From assembly GCA_016722445.1 (NCBI GenBank), contig JADKIZ010000014.1, forward strand, positions 67,363-131,362: DNA of 64,000 nt, in the 5' to 3' direction. The stretch's first letter is position 1. Each line of letters opens with the position of its first letter. This DNA comes from Flavobacteriales bacterium. Lineage in GTDB: Bacteria > Bacteroidota > Bacteroidia > Flavobacteriales_D > Sanyastnellaceae. The position numbers and the translations under genes were made by a program. The notes under the pieces are model-generated. The model was given only the letters and a program-made list of their open reading frames with translations, made no database searches and was not told the DNA's origin. Below are positions 27,317-36,106 of this stretch, in pieces.

Positions 27317-28285
27317 ATGGCCGTAAAAAAAAGTACCATACTCGAATCTGCAAGAAGAACCTTGAAGATGGAATCTTCTGCGATAGAGGCCATGGCAGAA
27401 CAACTCAGCGAAGATTTTGATGTAGTTGTAAAGAAATTATTGAAATCGAATGGCCGCCTTATTATCACAGGAATTGGTAAAAGCGGAAACATTGCTCAAA
27501 AACTCGTTGCAACGTTTATCAGTACTGGTCAACCCGCCGTGTTTATGCATGCGGCAGATGCCATTCACGGTGATTTGGGCAATGTGCATAAAAACGACAT
27601 CGTGCTGTGTATTTCAAAAAGTGGTGATTCTCCGGAAATCAAAGTGCTTGTTCCGTTGCTAAAAAGCATGGGTACCACTTTGATCGGCATGGTAAGCAAC
27701 GTACATTCATTTTTAGGGAAACAAAGCGATCATATTCTCCATACTCCCGTGGAAAAGGAAGCTTGTCCAAACAATCTTGCTCCTACTACCAGTACTACCC
27801 TTCAACTTGCTCTTGGTGATGCGCTTGCAGTTGCCTTGATGGAATGCAGAGGTTTTACCGCAAAAGATTTTGCGAGATATCATCCGGGAGGTGCCTTGGG
27901 TAAAAAACTGTATGTGAAAGTAGCCGATTTGCTTGGCAATAATTCAGACCCAGCTGTGAAGCCAGATACTCCCATCAAAGATGTGATCATCGAAATTTCA
28001 TCCAAACGATTGGGCGCAACAGCGGTAGTGGATAAATCAGGTTTGGTTGGCGTCATCACCGATGGTGACTTGAGAAGAATGCTTCAACACAAAACTGATT
28101 TTTCTAAACTAAAGGCTAAGGACATCATGAGTTCGCAGCCAAGGACAATAGAGTCTACAGAACTTGCCGTGGAAGCCTTTCATGTAATGGAAAGCAATCA
28201 CATTACTTCGTTGATCGTCCTTAAATCCGGAAAATACAAGGGGATTATTCATCTCCATGACATACTGAAGGAGGGTATTTTCTGA
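27317..28285 (+). CDS. kdsD: D-arabinose 5-phosphate isomerase (KpsF/GutQ family)
   Basis: Converts ribulose-5-phosphate to arabinose-5-phosphate, the first step of Kdo synthesis for lipopolysaccharide. The N-terminal SIS domain has RLIITGIGKSGNIAQK near residue 50, CISKSGDSPEIK and EKEACPNNLAPTTSTT, the family signature. Two CBS motifs follow (IKDVIIEISSKRLGATAVVD and DIMSSQPRTIE). The ATG at 27317 (MAVKKSTIL) fits the family better than the GTG-like opening at 27296. It is 7 bp upstream of tatC, so the two are likely cotranscribed. Confidence 0.94.
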   Translation: MAVKKSTILESARRTLKMESSAIEAMAEQLSEDFDVVVKKLLKSNGRLIITGIGKSGNIAQKLVATFISTGQPAVFMHAADAIHGDLGNVHKNDIVLCISKSGDSPEIKVLVPLLKSMGTTLIGMVSNVHSFLGKQSDHILHTPVEKEACPNNLAPTTSTTLQLALGDALAVALMECRGFTAKDFARYHPGGALGKKLYVKVADLLGNNSDPAVKPDTPIKDVIIEISSKRLGATAVVDKSGLVGVITDGDLRRMLQHKTDFSKLKAKDIMSSQPRTIESTELAVEAFHVMESNHITSLIVLKSGKYKGIIHLHDILKEGIF

Positions 28286-28292
28286 TCAGTTT

Positions 28293-29105
28293 ATGGCAGC
28301 GGAAAAAAAGGATATGTCTTTTTTGGAACACCTTGAAGAGCTCAGAAGGCGTCTGGTTCGGGCTGTTCTTGGCGCTCTGGTTGGGGTCGTTGTGATCGTC
28401 TATTTTCATGATTTCGTGGTGAATGAAGTGATTATGGGCCCGAGAAACGCTGATTTTATCACCTACAGGGCATTTTGTTCTTGGTCCCATCAGATGGGTC
28501 TTGAGGATCAACTCTGTCTTGAACCTCCCGCATTCAAGCTGCAAAGCACTACGATGAGCGGGAACATGAATGCGGATATTATGGTGTGTCTGGTTGGTGG
28601 TCTCATTCTGGCATTCCCTTTTATTTTCTGGCAGATTTGGGGATTTATCAAGCCTGGCCTCAAGGAACGCGAAGTCTCGGCGGTAAATGGCGTCGTATTT
28701 TTCGTGTCTCTGCTCTTTTTCTGTGGTGTGGCTTTTGGCTATTTCGTTCTCGCACCACTGAGCATTCAATTCCTTGGAAACTACCAGTTTGCGGATGTGG
28801 AAAATAACTCGACTGTGTTGTCTTACCTGAAACTCACCACCTCGCTGGTTTTCGGTACGGGTTTGCTTTTTCAATTGCCCATCCTGATGTTCTTTCTCGC
28901 CAAAATCGGATTTGTTTCTTCTGCTTTCTTGAAAAAATACCGCAAGCATGCTTTTGTCGTGAATCTGATTGTCGCTGCTATCCTCACCCCACCCGATGTC
29001 ACCAGTCAATTATTGGTCGCCATGCCCATTCTACTCCTTTATGAATTGAGCATCTGGATTGTCTCCAGGGTGGAGAAAAGCCAAAGATTAAGCGGAAATT
29101 CTTAA
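28293..29105 (+). CDS. tatC: Twin-arginine translocase subunit TatC
   Basis: Six-helix inner-membrane receptor for folded Tat substrates. The conserved N-terminal MSFLEHLEELRRRLV is present, with the cytoplasmic loop FIFWQIWGFIKPGLKEREV and FGTGLLFQLPILMFFL later on. The first periplasmic loop (RNADFITYRAFCSW to STTMSGN) is long and Cys-containing, as in other Bacteroidota TatC proteins. At 270 residues it is of normal size for the group. Cotranscribed with kdsD. No tatA is visible in the window. Confidence 0.96.
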   Translation: MAAEKKDMSFLEHLEELRRRLVRAVLGALVGVVVIVYFHDFVVNEVIMGPRNADFITYRAFCSWSHQMGLEDQLCLEPPAFKLQSTTMSGNMNADIMVCLVGGLILAFPFIFWQIWGFIKPGLKEREVSAVNGVVFFVSLLFFCGVAFGYFVLAPLSIQFLGNYQFADVENNSTVLSYLKLTTSLVFGTGLLFQLPILMFFLAKIGFVSSAFLKKYRKHAFVVNLIVAAILTPPDVTSQLLVAMPILLLYELSIWIVSRVEKSQRLSGNS

Positions 29106-29206
29106 AAATGTGCCCGTTTAGTAGGGGGTTTGACCGTCTCGATGTAATCTCTTTCAGGCCAGCTAAGAATACTGCCCGTTGTATAACGGTTGCATGGAAG
29201 AATTTC

Positions 29207-29214
29207 TATATTTG
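29207..29214 (+). promoter_or_regulatory. Bacteroidota-type -7 element (TATATTTG) for the T9SS gene at 29254
   Basis: TATATTTG exactly fits the TAnnTTTG consensus and lies 40 bp before the ATG at 29254, giving a leader of about 30 nt. No well-spaced -33 TTG is evident. Confidence 0.55.
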
Positions 29215-29253
29215 GCCCTCAATTTTGTTGACCTTTTTAATATCATCAATCAA

Positions 29254-31164
29254 ATGAAAAAAATCTACTTGCTTGCATTTTCGTTGTGTGTTGGTTCGAG
29301 TCTTCTCGCTCAGGTATCTGTAAATGGATATCACGGGAAGTATAAACCAACAAGAGAAAACATTTCTCCAATGTCCGCTGCACGTGTTGATGCTGCTTCG
29401 AACGGCATCGGAATGCGTGATGTTATTTTGGAAGAGAATTTCCAGGGTGTTACCGGAACTCTTCCTGGTGCTTTACCTGCTGGTTGGTCTACTCCAGACG
29501 TTTTGAAAACGAACGGAACCACGACCGATACTTCAGACGACTTCAACGGACCTGCTTTCATGGTTCATGATGGTACTACTGCCAACTCTGGTGGTTATTG
29601 GCCTGTTACGGAAGTTGGTTCTGGCAATCAGTTTGCTGGTGCCAATGACGATGGCGCTCCTTGCGATTGTGTAATGACCGCTGTTTATGTTGAAACTCCT
29701 CCAGTGGATTTCAGCACAGCTCTTTATCCTGCTGTTACTTTCGATATTTACCATGATGGTAATTTCGGTGCTGGTGACGCTTCAGTTACTGTTTCTGTTG
29801 ATGGCGGTGCCACATGGACTCAAATCAACTACCCAGGCGATGCTAACGGTGTTCTTCCTATTGAAGAAGGCAACTGGCAAACAATCGTTTTGACCTTGTT
29901 CGACTACGCCAGCTTTGCTGATGTGCGCATCCGTTTCAACTGGTCTGATGGTGATTCTTGGGCTTCTGGTTTTGGCGTTGATAATGTTGTTATCGGAGAC
30001 CTTGAAGAATACAGCCTCACCATGGATAAAGTTGTTTTCGGTGACTGGAATCAGGACACTTTCGGTCTAGGTTTCTGGGATTATTCTATGATTCCACTTT
30101 CTCAGACTAGCCCAGTTCACGCTACTGCAGTTGTGAGCAACACCGGTTTCTATGATCTCACTGATGTGAATCTCGAAATAGAAGTAATGAATGGCGCTAC
30201 TTCTGAAGGTACTTGGAGCACACTTTCTCCAGATCCTTTGGTAAGTCTTACCAAAGACACATTGTCTGTTCAAGCAGACTTCATCCCTTCGGCTGTTGGT
30301 CAATACCACATCATGGCTACTACCACAAGCAGCGCTGTTGAAGCTGATCTTACAGACAACGAAGCATCTGCTCATTTCGAAATGACCGATTGTACTTATG
30401 CCCGCGACCAAGATGGCGCTCAGGCTTTCATGGAACTCCTCAGCGGTGAATACGGTGGTAACCTCTTCGATATCTATCAAGATGAAACTTTCGGCAGTAT
30501 CCGTTTCGCTATTGGTGCAGGTTCTGACGTAGGTGGTACCATCACTGGTTTCATCCTCGACTTCGGTGGCTTCGATGCGAATGGTGATCCAATTTTCGAA
30601 TTCGTTCAAGGTTCTGAAACTGAAGAAGTGACTGTTTATGAAGAACACCTCAACAGTGTAAACGACAATGACTTTACTTGTCTTCCTTTCGTTGAGCCTG
30701 TTACACTCCTTGCTGATCACGTTTATCTCGTTGTTATCAGCGGTAGCGGTACAGTTCGTGTTCCAGTTTCTGGTAGCAATGTATGGGTAAGCTCTTGGCT
30801 CTTCACAGACAATGCATATGGCGCAACTTCTGGTGTTCCTATGATCCGTCTGATGGGTCAGTGTGCTGAAGGTTGCACCGTTGGCGTGAAAGAAGAGGTA
30901 AAAGGAAATGTTTCTCTCAACCAGAACATGCCTAACCCTGCCAGCGACGTAACTATGATCAACTACACCCTCAATGGTTCATCTAAAGTGACTATGAGTG
31001 TTCGTGATATCGCTGGTCATCTCGTTGAAGAGTTCGAACTTGGAAATAAATCAATCGGTAGCCACAACTACCAATTGAATGTTTCTAGCTACGCTCCTGG
31101 TGTTTATTCTTACACCATCAACGCTGGTTCTACCAACATTACACGCAAAATGATCGTGGAATAA
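29254..31164 (+). CDS. T9SS secreted protein with choice-of-anchor J/MAM-like domain
   Basis: The ATG at 29254 gives 636 residues with a signal peptide (KKIYLLAFSLCVGSSLLAQ). A concanavalin-like choice-of-anchor J domain spans about residues 55-250 (ILEENFQGVTG ... GGATWTQINYPGD ... SGFGVDNVVIGD). A CARDB-like beta domain follows (VHATAVVSNTGFYDLTDVNLEIEV), then another beta domain and a sorting domain (SLNQNMPNPASDVT ... NITRKMIVE). Codon use is strongly skewed to GGT, GCT, CGT, AAC and TTC compared with neighbours, which suggests high expression. It is followed by a terminator and by a paralogue of the same plan. Confidence 0.92.
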   Translation: MKKIYLLAFSLCVGSSLLAQVSVNGYHGKYKPTRENISPMSAARVDAASNGIGMRDVILEENFQGVTGTLPGALPAGWSTPDVLKTNGTTTDTSDDFNGPAFMVHDGTTANSGGYWPVTEVGSGNQFAGANDDGAPCDCVMTAVYVETPPVDFSTALYPAVTFDIYHDGNFGAGDASVTVSVDGGATWTQINYPGDANGVLPIEEGNWQTIVLTLFDYASFADVRIRFNWSDGDSWASGFGVDNVVIGDLEEYSLTMDKVVFGDWNQDTFGLGFWDYSMIPLSQTSPVHATAVVSNTGFYDLTDVNLEIEVMNGATSEGTWSTLSPDPLVSLTKDTLSVQADFIPSAVGQYHIMATTTSSAVEADLTDNEASAHFEMTDCTYARDQDGAQAFMELLSGEYGGNLFDIYQDETFGSIRFAIGAGSDVGGTITGFILDFGGFDANGDPIFEFVQGSETEEVTVYEEHLNSVNDNDFTCLPFVEPVTLLADHVYLVVISGSGTVRVPVSGSNVWVSSWLFTDNAYGATSGVPMIRLMGQCAEGCTVGVKEEVKGNVSLNQNMPNPASDVTMINYTLNGSSKVTMSVRDIAGHLVEEFELGNKSIGSHNYQLNVSSYAPGVYSYTINAGSTNITRKMIVE

Positions 31165-31190
31165 TCCTCCTCGTTTATCATAAAAAAACA

Positions 31191-31221
31191 AAAGGCCTCT
31201 GTTAAAGAGGCCTTTTTGTTT
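31191..31221 (+). terminator. Intrinsic terminator after the T9SS gene at 29254
   Basis: AAAGGCCTCT (31191-31200) and AGAGGCCTTT (31206-31215) form a 10-bp perfect stem with a 5-nt loop, followed by TTGTTTG. The stem sequence is identical to that of the trigger-factor terminator at 45584. Confidence 0.88.
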
Positions 31222-31290
31222 GTTCGATGATAGGTGATTTTGATGTTTAACTGTACTTTGGCCACACCGAATTCAATCAAAAGGTCAACA

Positions 31291-33300
31291 ATGAAAAAAA
31301 TTTTTACTATGATCACTGCGCTGGCGCTTGCATTCGCGGCCAACGCACAAACAAAACACTATGCCGGCAAGGCAACACACCGTAAGGTGGTTCCTCGTCA
31401 GCAGACTGAAGCAGAAATCAGACTTTCTCTGGAAAATGGTATCGCCAACAAGGCTCAGGCTTCCTCTCAGGAAAGAGATATTCTCTTCTCGGAAGATTTT
31501 GCCAACGGTTTTAATGGTAACAATGCTTTTGGAGCATGGACCAACGAAGACTCTGGCGGTAACTCTATCTGGATGGTAGCCGACGCCAACAGCCCAGCAG
31601 GCGCTTACTCTAGCTCCGATCCTGCCTTGGCTTCTACCAGCGCAGGTAATGGATGGATCATTTTCGATTGTGATTTGTACCAAGGCGGCGAAATCACTAC
31701 CGCAAATCCTGCTGAAGCAGTTTCTGGTTATCTCACTTCACCTGTGATGGATTTCAGTTCTGCTCAAAGTGCTATTCTTACTTTCGAACACTATTTCAGA
31801 TTTTGCTGCTACGATGCAAAACCAATGTTTCTTGAAGTAACCAATGATGCCGGCCTAAACTGGTATGCATTTGATGTTGCTCCTGAATTCTTAGGTGGAG
31901 CAAATGATGCATCTGATAATCCGCTTTTGACGACCATTGATATTTCTGCACTTGCAGCTGGTCAACCTGGTGTTCAAATCCGCTTCGCATGGCAGCCCGA
32001 TGGAAACGTTACACATTCTCATTACTACTGGGGTCTTGATGATGTCACCATCTCAACAAATCCAGCGGTAAATGATATTCGTGTAATTGCCTGCACAAAC
32101 GGCGATATTTTCAATGATTTTCAATTCCGCGCGATACCACTCGAACAAGCTATCCCTGCTGATGCCGATGGAATGATCGTAGGTACTATCTATACGAACG
32201 CAGGAACTGCAGCTCATCAGGCAAATATTAAAGTCGAAATTCTCGATGAAGCCATGAACGTTCTTGCATCTGATTCTTCTGATGTGGAAATTCTTCCAAA
32301 TAGTTTGATGGCTACTCCAAATGATGTGGTGGACAGCGTGTTCATTGCAAGTGGATGGCAGCCTACTGTTGCAGGAACATACTTTGCACGTTGTACAGTG
32401 AGAACTCTAGAAACTGAAGAAACTCCTGCAGACAACAGCGCATTGAGAAAATTCACCATCACTGATGATGAATTCGGTCATGATGATCCAGCAGCTTTGA
32501 CTACTACAATGGAACCAATTTCTGGAACTGGCACCAGTGCGGATCCTTTCCCAGAAACTGGCTATGGTAATTACCTTACCGTTTACAATGACGGTTCAAC
32601 TGCTTATGGCGCTACAATTAGGTTTGGTACTGCCTCAACTACAGGCACGCCAATCACGATTTTGTTGATCAAGCAATCTACTGATTACAATCTTACTGAT
32701 GGTGAGTATATCGCTGGTAGCGAATATTCTATTGACCCGTCATGGACTCCTAACTTCTCTTCTCAAACTTATCCAATCTATCTTCCTTTCGATGATGGTG
32801 CGGCAATTGAAGGTGGTAGCCGCTACTTCGTAGGTATTCAAACTACTTCTGAAGGTACAGAACGTCTTTCTATCAAAGCAAACCGTGAGTTTGATGAGGA
32901 TTTCTCTACTGGAGTATGGGCTGAAACAGTGGATGGTGATTTTATCTGGTTCTTCGGACTTACATCGGTGTGTGATTATACTCCTGGTGTTCGTCTTGTT
33001 CTCTCGGAAAGAATTGGTGTAGAAGAAACCAACACCATTGGCTTGAATAGCTTCACAGTGAATCCTAATCCTGCCCGTGATGTTGCTACACTTAATTTCG
33101 ATCTTCAAGGATCGCATTATATCGCTTATGAAGTGCGTGATATCACAGGAAAACTGATGGATTGGAAAAACATTGGTCAGTTCAGCGGTGCGAATAACTA
33201 TCAATTGGATGTCTCTTCATACCCTGTTGGACAATATGTTGTTCGCCTCGTAATCGACGGTGAACACCTTGTTCCAACACAACTTCAAGTGACAAAATAA
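31291..33300 (+). CDS. T9SS secreted protein, tandem paralogue with choice-of-anchor J-like domain
   Basis: The ATG at 31291 gives 669 residues: signal peptide (KKIFTMITALALAFAANAQ), then a MAM/choice-of-anchor J-like domain. This runs from ILFSEDFANGFNGNNAFGAW through TNDAGLNWYAFDV to HYYWGLDDVTIST. It is followed by a CARDB-like segment (GTIYTNAGTAAHQANIKVEI) and a beta domain. The sorting domain is GLNSFTVNPNPARDVATL, ending PTQLQVTK. The same domain order as the gene at 29254 points to duplication and divergence. The upstream frame from 31234 is non-coding. It has its own terminator, so the two paralogues are separate transcription units. Confidence 0.92.
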   Translation: MKKIFTMITALALAFAANAQTKHYAGKATHRKVVPRQQTEAEIRLSLENGIANKAQASSQERDILFSEDFANGFNGNNAFGAWTNEDSGGNSIWMVADANSPAGAYSSSDPALASTSAGNGWIIFDCDLYQGGEITTANPAEAVSGYLTSPVMDFSSAQSAILTFEHYFRFCCYDAKPMFLEVTNDAGLNWYAFDVAPEFLGGANDASDNPLLTTIDISALAAGQPGVQIRFAWQPDGNVTHSHYYWGLDDVTISTNPAVNDIRVIACTNGDIFNDFQFRAIPLEQAIPADADGMIVGTIYTNAGTAAHQANIKVEILDEAMNVLASDSSDVEILPNSLMATPNDVVDSVFIASGWQPTVAGTYFARCTVRTLETEETPADNSALRKFTITDDEFGHDDPAALTTTMEPISGTGTSADPFPETGYGNYLTVYNDGSTAYGATIRFGTASTTGTPITILLIKQSTDYNLTDGEYIAGSEYSIDPSWTPNFSSQTYPIYLPFDDGAAIEGGSRYFVGIQTTSEGTERLSIKANREFDEDFSTGVWAETVDGDFIWFFGLTSVCDYTPGVRLVLSERIGVEETNTIGLNSFTVNPNPARDVATLNFDLQGSHYIAYEVRDITGKLMDWKNIGQFSGANNYQLDVSSYPVGQYVVRLVIDGEHLVPTQLQVTK

Positions 33301-33319
33301 TCTTTTGAAATTTGATATG

Positions 33320-33349
33320 AAGGGGCCGGTTTTCCGGCCCCTTTTTTTG
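33320..33349 (+). terminator. Intrinsic terminator after the T9SS gene at 31291
   Basis: AGGGGCCGG (33321-33329) pairs with CCGGCCCCT (33334-33342) around a TTTT loop, followed by a run of six further T residues, 20 bp beyond the stop. Confidence 0.9.
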
Positions 33350-33399
33350 TGTCATTATTCCCGGAACACGAAATCCTTATTCTCATTCTGGGTTGAATG

Positions 33400-33407
33400 T
33401 ATTTTTG
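33400..33407 (+). promoter_or_regulatory. Possible -7 element (TATTTTTG) for ribF
   Basis: TATTTTTG matches TAnnTTTG and lies 18 bp before the GTG start of ribF, just after the upstream terminator; the transcript would have a very short leader. Confidence 0.4.
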
Positions 33408-33424
33408 TGTGGTAAACTTTTCGA

Positions 33425-34351
33425 GTGAGAATCCATACCAGTTTTGAGTCAGTTGTCAATATTGCAAATCCTGTGGTGACCATCGGGACTTTTGATGGAG
33501 TGCATTTGGGACATATCGCAATCATCAGCAGAATTTCTGAAATAGCCAAAGAAATTGGCGGTGAAACTGTGCTACTGACTTTTTATCCGCACCCTCGTAT
33601 GGTCCTTCATCCGGACGATCACCAAATCAAATTACTTCACGCTCCAGAGGAAAAAGCACGAAAGCTTGAGGAAGCTGGTATTGATCATTTGGTCATCTAT
33701 CCTTTTTCAAAGGAATTTTCAAGATTAAGCCCCTTCGAATATGTACGTGACCTGATTGTAACGGGTCTTCATGCGCATACTGTGGCCGTTGGATATGATC
33801 ATCGCTTTGGAAGAAATCGCGAAGGTGATCATCTTGGTCTCGTTGAATTGTCTGAAACGTTTGGGTTTCAAGTAGAAGAAATTCCGGCTAAAATGATAGA
33901 CAGCAATAATGTGAGTTCCACCAAAATCAGATCAGCCCTGGAAAGCGGTATGATCCAGGAAGCCTCGCAGTTTCTGGGCTATCGGTATTCTCTCACGGGT
34001 AAAGTCATCAAAGGCGATGGTATAGGGCGCACTTTTGGTTATCCAACCGCCAATATTGAAGTAAACTATGCGTATAAACTTATTCCCGCCAATGGAATTT
34101 ATGCTGTCGAAACTATCGTGATGGGTAAGTCTTATCGAGGCGTCGCCAGTATTGGAGTGAGACCCACAATCAATAACAAAAATCTGCGTTCGGTGGAAGT
34201 CTTTATTTTTGACTTCAATGAGGATATCTATGGTGAAAACATACAGATGACTTTCGTCGATTATATCAGACCGGAAATGAAATTTGGCTCGATTGATGAA
34301 TTAAAACAGAATATCGCAAACGACATCATCAAAGCAAAACAACTCTTTTGA
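33425..34351 (+). CDS. ribF: Bifunctional riboflavin kinase/FAD synthetase
   Basis: Makes FMN then FAD from riboflavin. The N-terminal nucleotidyltransferase domain has VVTIGTFDGVHLGH near residue 20, TFYPHPRMVL and VGYDHRFGRNREGD. The C-terminal riboflavin kinase domain has GKVIKGDGIGRTFGYPTANIEV and YRGVASIGVRPTI, both with the family's flavin- and ATP-binding residues. Normal length at 308 residues. The start is GTG at 33425 (RIHTSFESV). Its TGA overlaps the TTG start of the LRR gene, so both are probably cotranscribed. Confidence 0.96.
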   Translation: MRIHTSFESVVNIANPVVTIGTFDGVHLGHIAIISRISEIAKEIGGETVLLTFYPHPRMVLHPDDHQIKLLHAPEEKARKLEEAGIDHLVIYPFSKEFSRLSPFEYVRDLIVTGLHAHTVAVGYDHRFGRNREGDHLGLVELSETFGFQVEEIPAKMIDSNNVSSTKIRSALESGMIQEASQFLGYRYSLTGKVIKGDGIGRTFGYPTANIEVNYAYKLIPANGIYAVETIVMGKSYRGVASIGVRPTINNKNLRSVEVFIFDFNEDIYGENIQMTFVDYIRPEMKFGSIDELKQNIANDIIKAKQLF

Positions 34352-34962
34352 AAAGAACATTACATATCGTGATTTTTTGCTGCTCTGTTTTGAGCGCATT
34401 GATGGGTAATGCGCAATTACTTTCACCTGCAGCTTTGGATACGATGCCAATATTCAGGAATTTGGAGGAGGCAATGAAAAGCCCAGATCAGGTATATAGA
34501 CTCGATTTGAGCAAGCACAAATTGTCTGTCATTCCAGTGGAAATCTGGTCCATGAAAAACTTGAATGAACTCATCCTCGATAAAAACAGAATCACTTTCA
34601 TTTCTGATCAAATTCAAAACCTGAAGTACCTCCAGATTTTTTCTGCACAACACAATGAAATTGAAAAATTGCCTGCGAATCTGAAACAACTCAAAAACCT
34701 CCGGGAACTTGATTTGGCCGACAATCTAATATCTTCTATTCCGGACGATATTGACGAACTCAGCCTGCTGGAAGTGCTTGCTTTATGGGATAACCCAATC
34801 GAATACTATCCTGAATCGCTCAGTGATTTGCCTCATCTGAAAGTTTTGGATTTGCTTCACAATCAAATCAGCACGGATACGCAACAGCGGTTGAAATCCA
34901 ATCTACCTGAGGTCAAAGTAATTATGTCGCCTCCTTGCAGTTGTCAGGACGGCAACGATTAA
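34348..34962 (+). CDS. Secreted leucine-rich repeat protein
   Basis: 204 residues with a signal peptide (LHIVIFCCSVLSALMGNAQ) and about five LRR units of 23 residues between residues 50 and 170. The repeats read LNELILDKNRITFIS, LQIFSAQHNEIEKLP, LRELDLADNLISSIP and LKVLDLLHNQIST, with the LxxLxLxxNxI spacing. The protein ends with a small Cys-rich tail (PPCSCQDG). The start is a TTG overlapping the ribF stop (TTGA). There is no T9SS domain, so periplasmic or outer-membrane localisation is likely. Function unknown; LRR domains usually bind proteins. Confidence 0.8.
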   Translation: MKRTLHIVIFCCSVLSALMGNAQLLSPAALDTMPIFRNLEEAMKSPDQVYRLDLSKHKLSVIPVEIWSMKNLNELILDKNRITFISDQIQNLKYLQIFSAQHNEIEKLPANLKQLKNLRELDLADNLISSIPDDIDELSLLEVLALWDNPIEYYPESLSDLPHLKVLDLLHNQISTDTQQRLKSNLPEVKVIMSPPCSCQDGND

Positions 34963-35016
34963 TCAGTCTTCATTTTCAACTCTTTTCTTCGGCGTTTCCA
35001 TATTAGCTTAGCCGAC

Positions 35017-36072
35017 ATGAAACTCACCGATTTTCTGAACAACTACAATCCAAGGGTATTGAGTAAACCTTATGTGATTGCTGAGGCCGGCGTGAATCAC
35101 GAAGGCTCTATGGAACTTGCCAAAAGGTTGATCGACGAAGCCGCTCAAGGTGGTGCCGATGCCATCAAGTTTCAGACATATAAAGCTGAAACCATCGCCA
35201 GCAAAGACTCGCCATATTATTGGGATATTACCAAAGAACCAACAAGGTCTCAATTCGAACTTTTCAAGAAATACGATAAATTCTGGAAAAAGGAATATGA
35301 GGAATTAGCGAAGTATTGCGAAAAGGCGGGCATCGAATTCATGAGCACACCATTCGATGTAGAAAGTGCGACATTCCTCAATGAACTGATGCCAGTTTTC
35401 AAAATCAGCAGCAGTGATATCACGAACTTGCCCTTCATCGAATACCAGTGTTCTTTTGGAAAACCGATTATTCTTTCAACTGGTGCTGCGTACAAGTGGG
35501 AAGTGATGCAGGCTGTGGAAACCATCGAAAAACACGGGAATCAATTGTGTCTGATGCATTGTGTGCTCAACTACCCAACTATGGATGAGAATGCCAATCT
35601 GGGAATGATCAAAGACATGATTCGTCTTTTTCCGGATGCTGTTCCAGGTTATAGTGATCACACATTACCAAAGGATATGCATACGCTTGAAGTGGCCACA
35701 TTATTGGGTGCAGTTGTCCTTGAAAAACATTTTACTCATGATAAATCATTGCCGGGCAATGACCACTATCACGCAATGGATATGCACGATCTGAAACATT
35801 TCAGAGAGAGAATAGATCGCACATTTGGCCTCTTGGGTACTTTTGAAATGAAGGCACTTGAGAGTGAAGCTCCTGCAAGAGCGAATGCCAGAAGAAGCCT
35901 AGTTGCTGCCAGAGATATTCCCGAAGGAAAAGTAATTGAAATGGCTGACCTTACCTGGAAACGCCCTGCCAGTGGCATTTCTCCACGCGACATTCATCAG
36001 GTACTTGGAAAAAAGGCCGCAAAAAACATTGGTGAAGACGAAGTCATGAAATGGAATTTTTTACAGTTTTGA
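35017..36072 (+). CDS. NeuB-family sialic-acid-type (nonulosonate) synthase
   Basis: A 351-residue synthase that condenses phosphoenolpyruvate with a six-carbon amino sugar to give a nine-carbon sugar acid. AEAGVNHEGSMELAKRLIDEA at the N-terminus, DAIKFQTYKAE, FMSTPFDVES and GYSDHTLP are the NeuB barrel motifs. A C-terminal SAF/antifreeze-like domain follows (ARRSLVAARDIPEGKVIEMADL). Whether the product is sialic, legionaminic or pseudaminic acid cannot be read from sequence. No other nonulosonate genes are adjacent, so precursor supply and CMP activation must be encoded elsewhere. The Bacteroidota surface glycan genes at 51-62 kb are the nearest likely users. Confidence 0.9.
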   Translation: MKLTDFLNNYNPRVLSKPYVIAEAGVNHEGSMELAKRLIDEAAQGGADAIKFQTYKAETIASKDSPYYWDITKEPTRSQFELFKKYDKFWKKEYEELAKYCEKAGIEFMSTPFDVESATFLNELMPVFKISSSDITNLPFIEYQCSFGKPIILSTGAAYKWEVMQAVETIEKHGNQLCLMHCVLNYPTMDENANLGMIKDMIRLFPDAVPGYSDHTLPKDMHTLEVATLLGAVVLEKHFTHDKSLPGNDHYHAMDMHDLKHFRERIDRTFGLLGTFEMKALESEAPARANARRSLVAARDIPEGKVIEMADLTWKRPASGISPRDIHQVLGKKAAKNIGEDEVMKWNFLQF

Positions 36073-36106
36073 TAAAGACATCTAAGGTGTCATAAAAATT
36101 TGATCA

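Noticed and set aside
26983..27420. 145-codon plus-strand frame before kdsD
   Set aside because: Overlaps the kdsD start out of frame and has no coding character.
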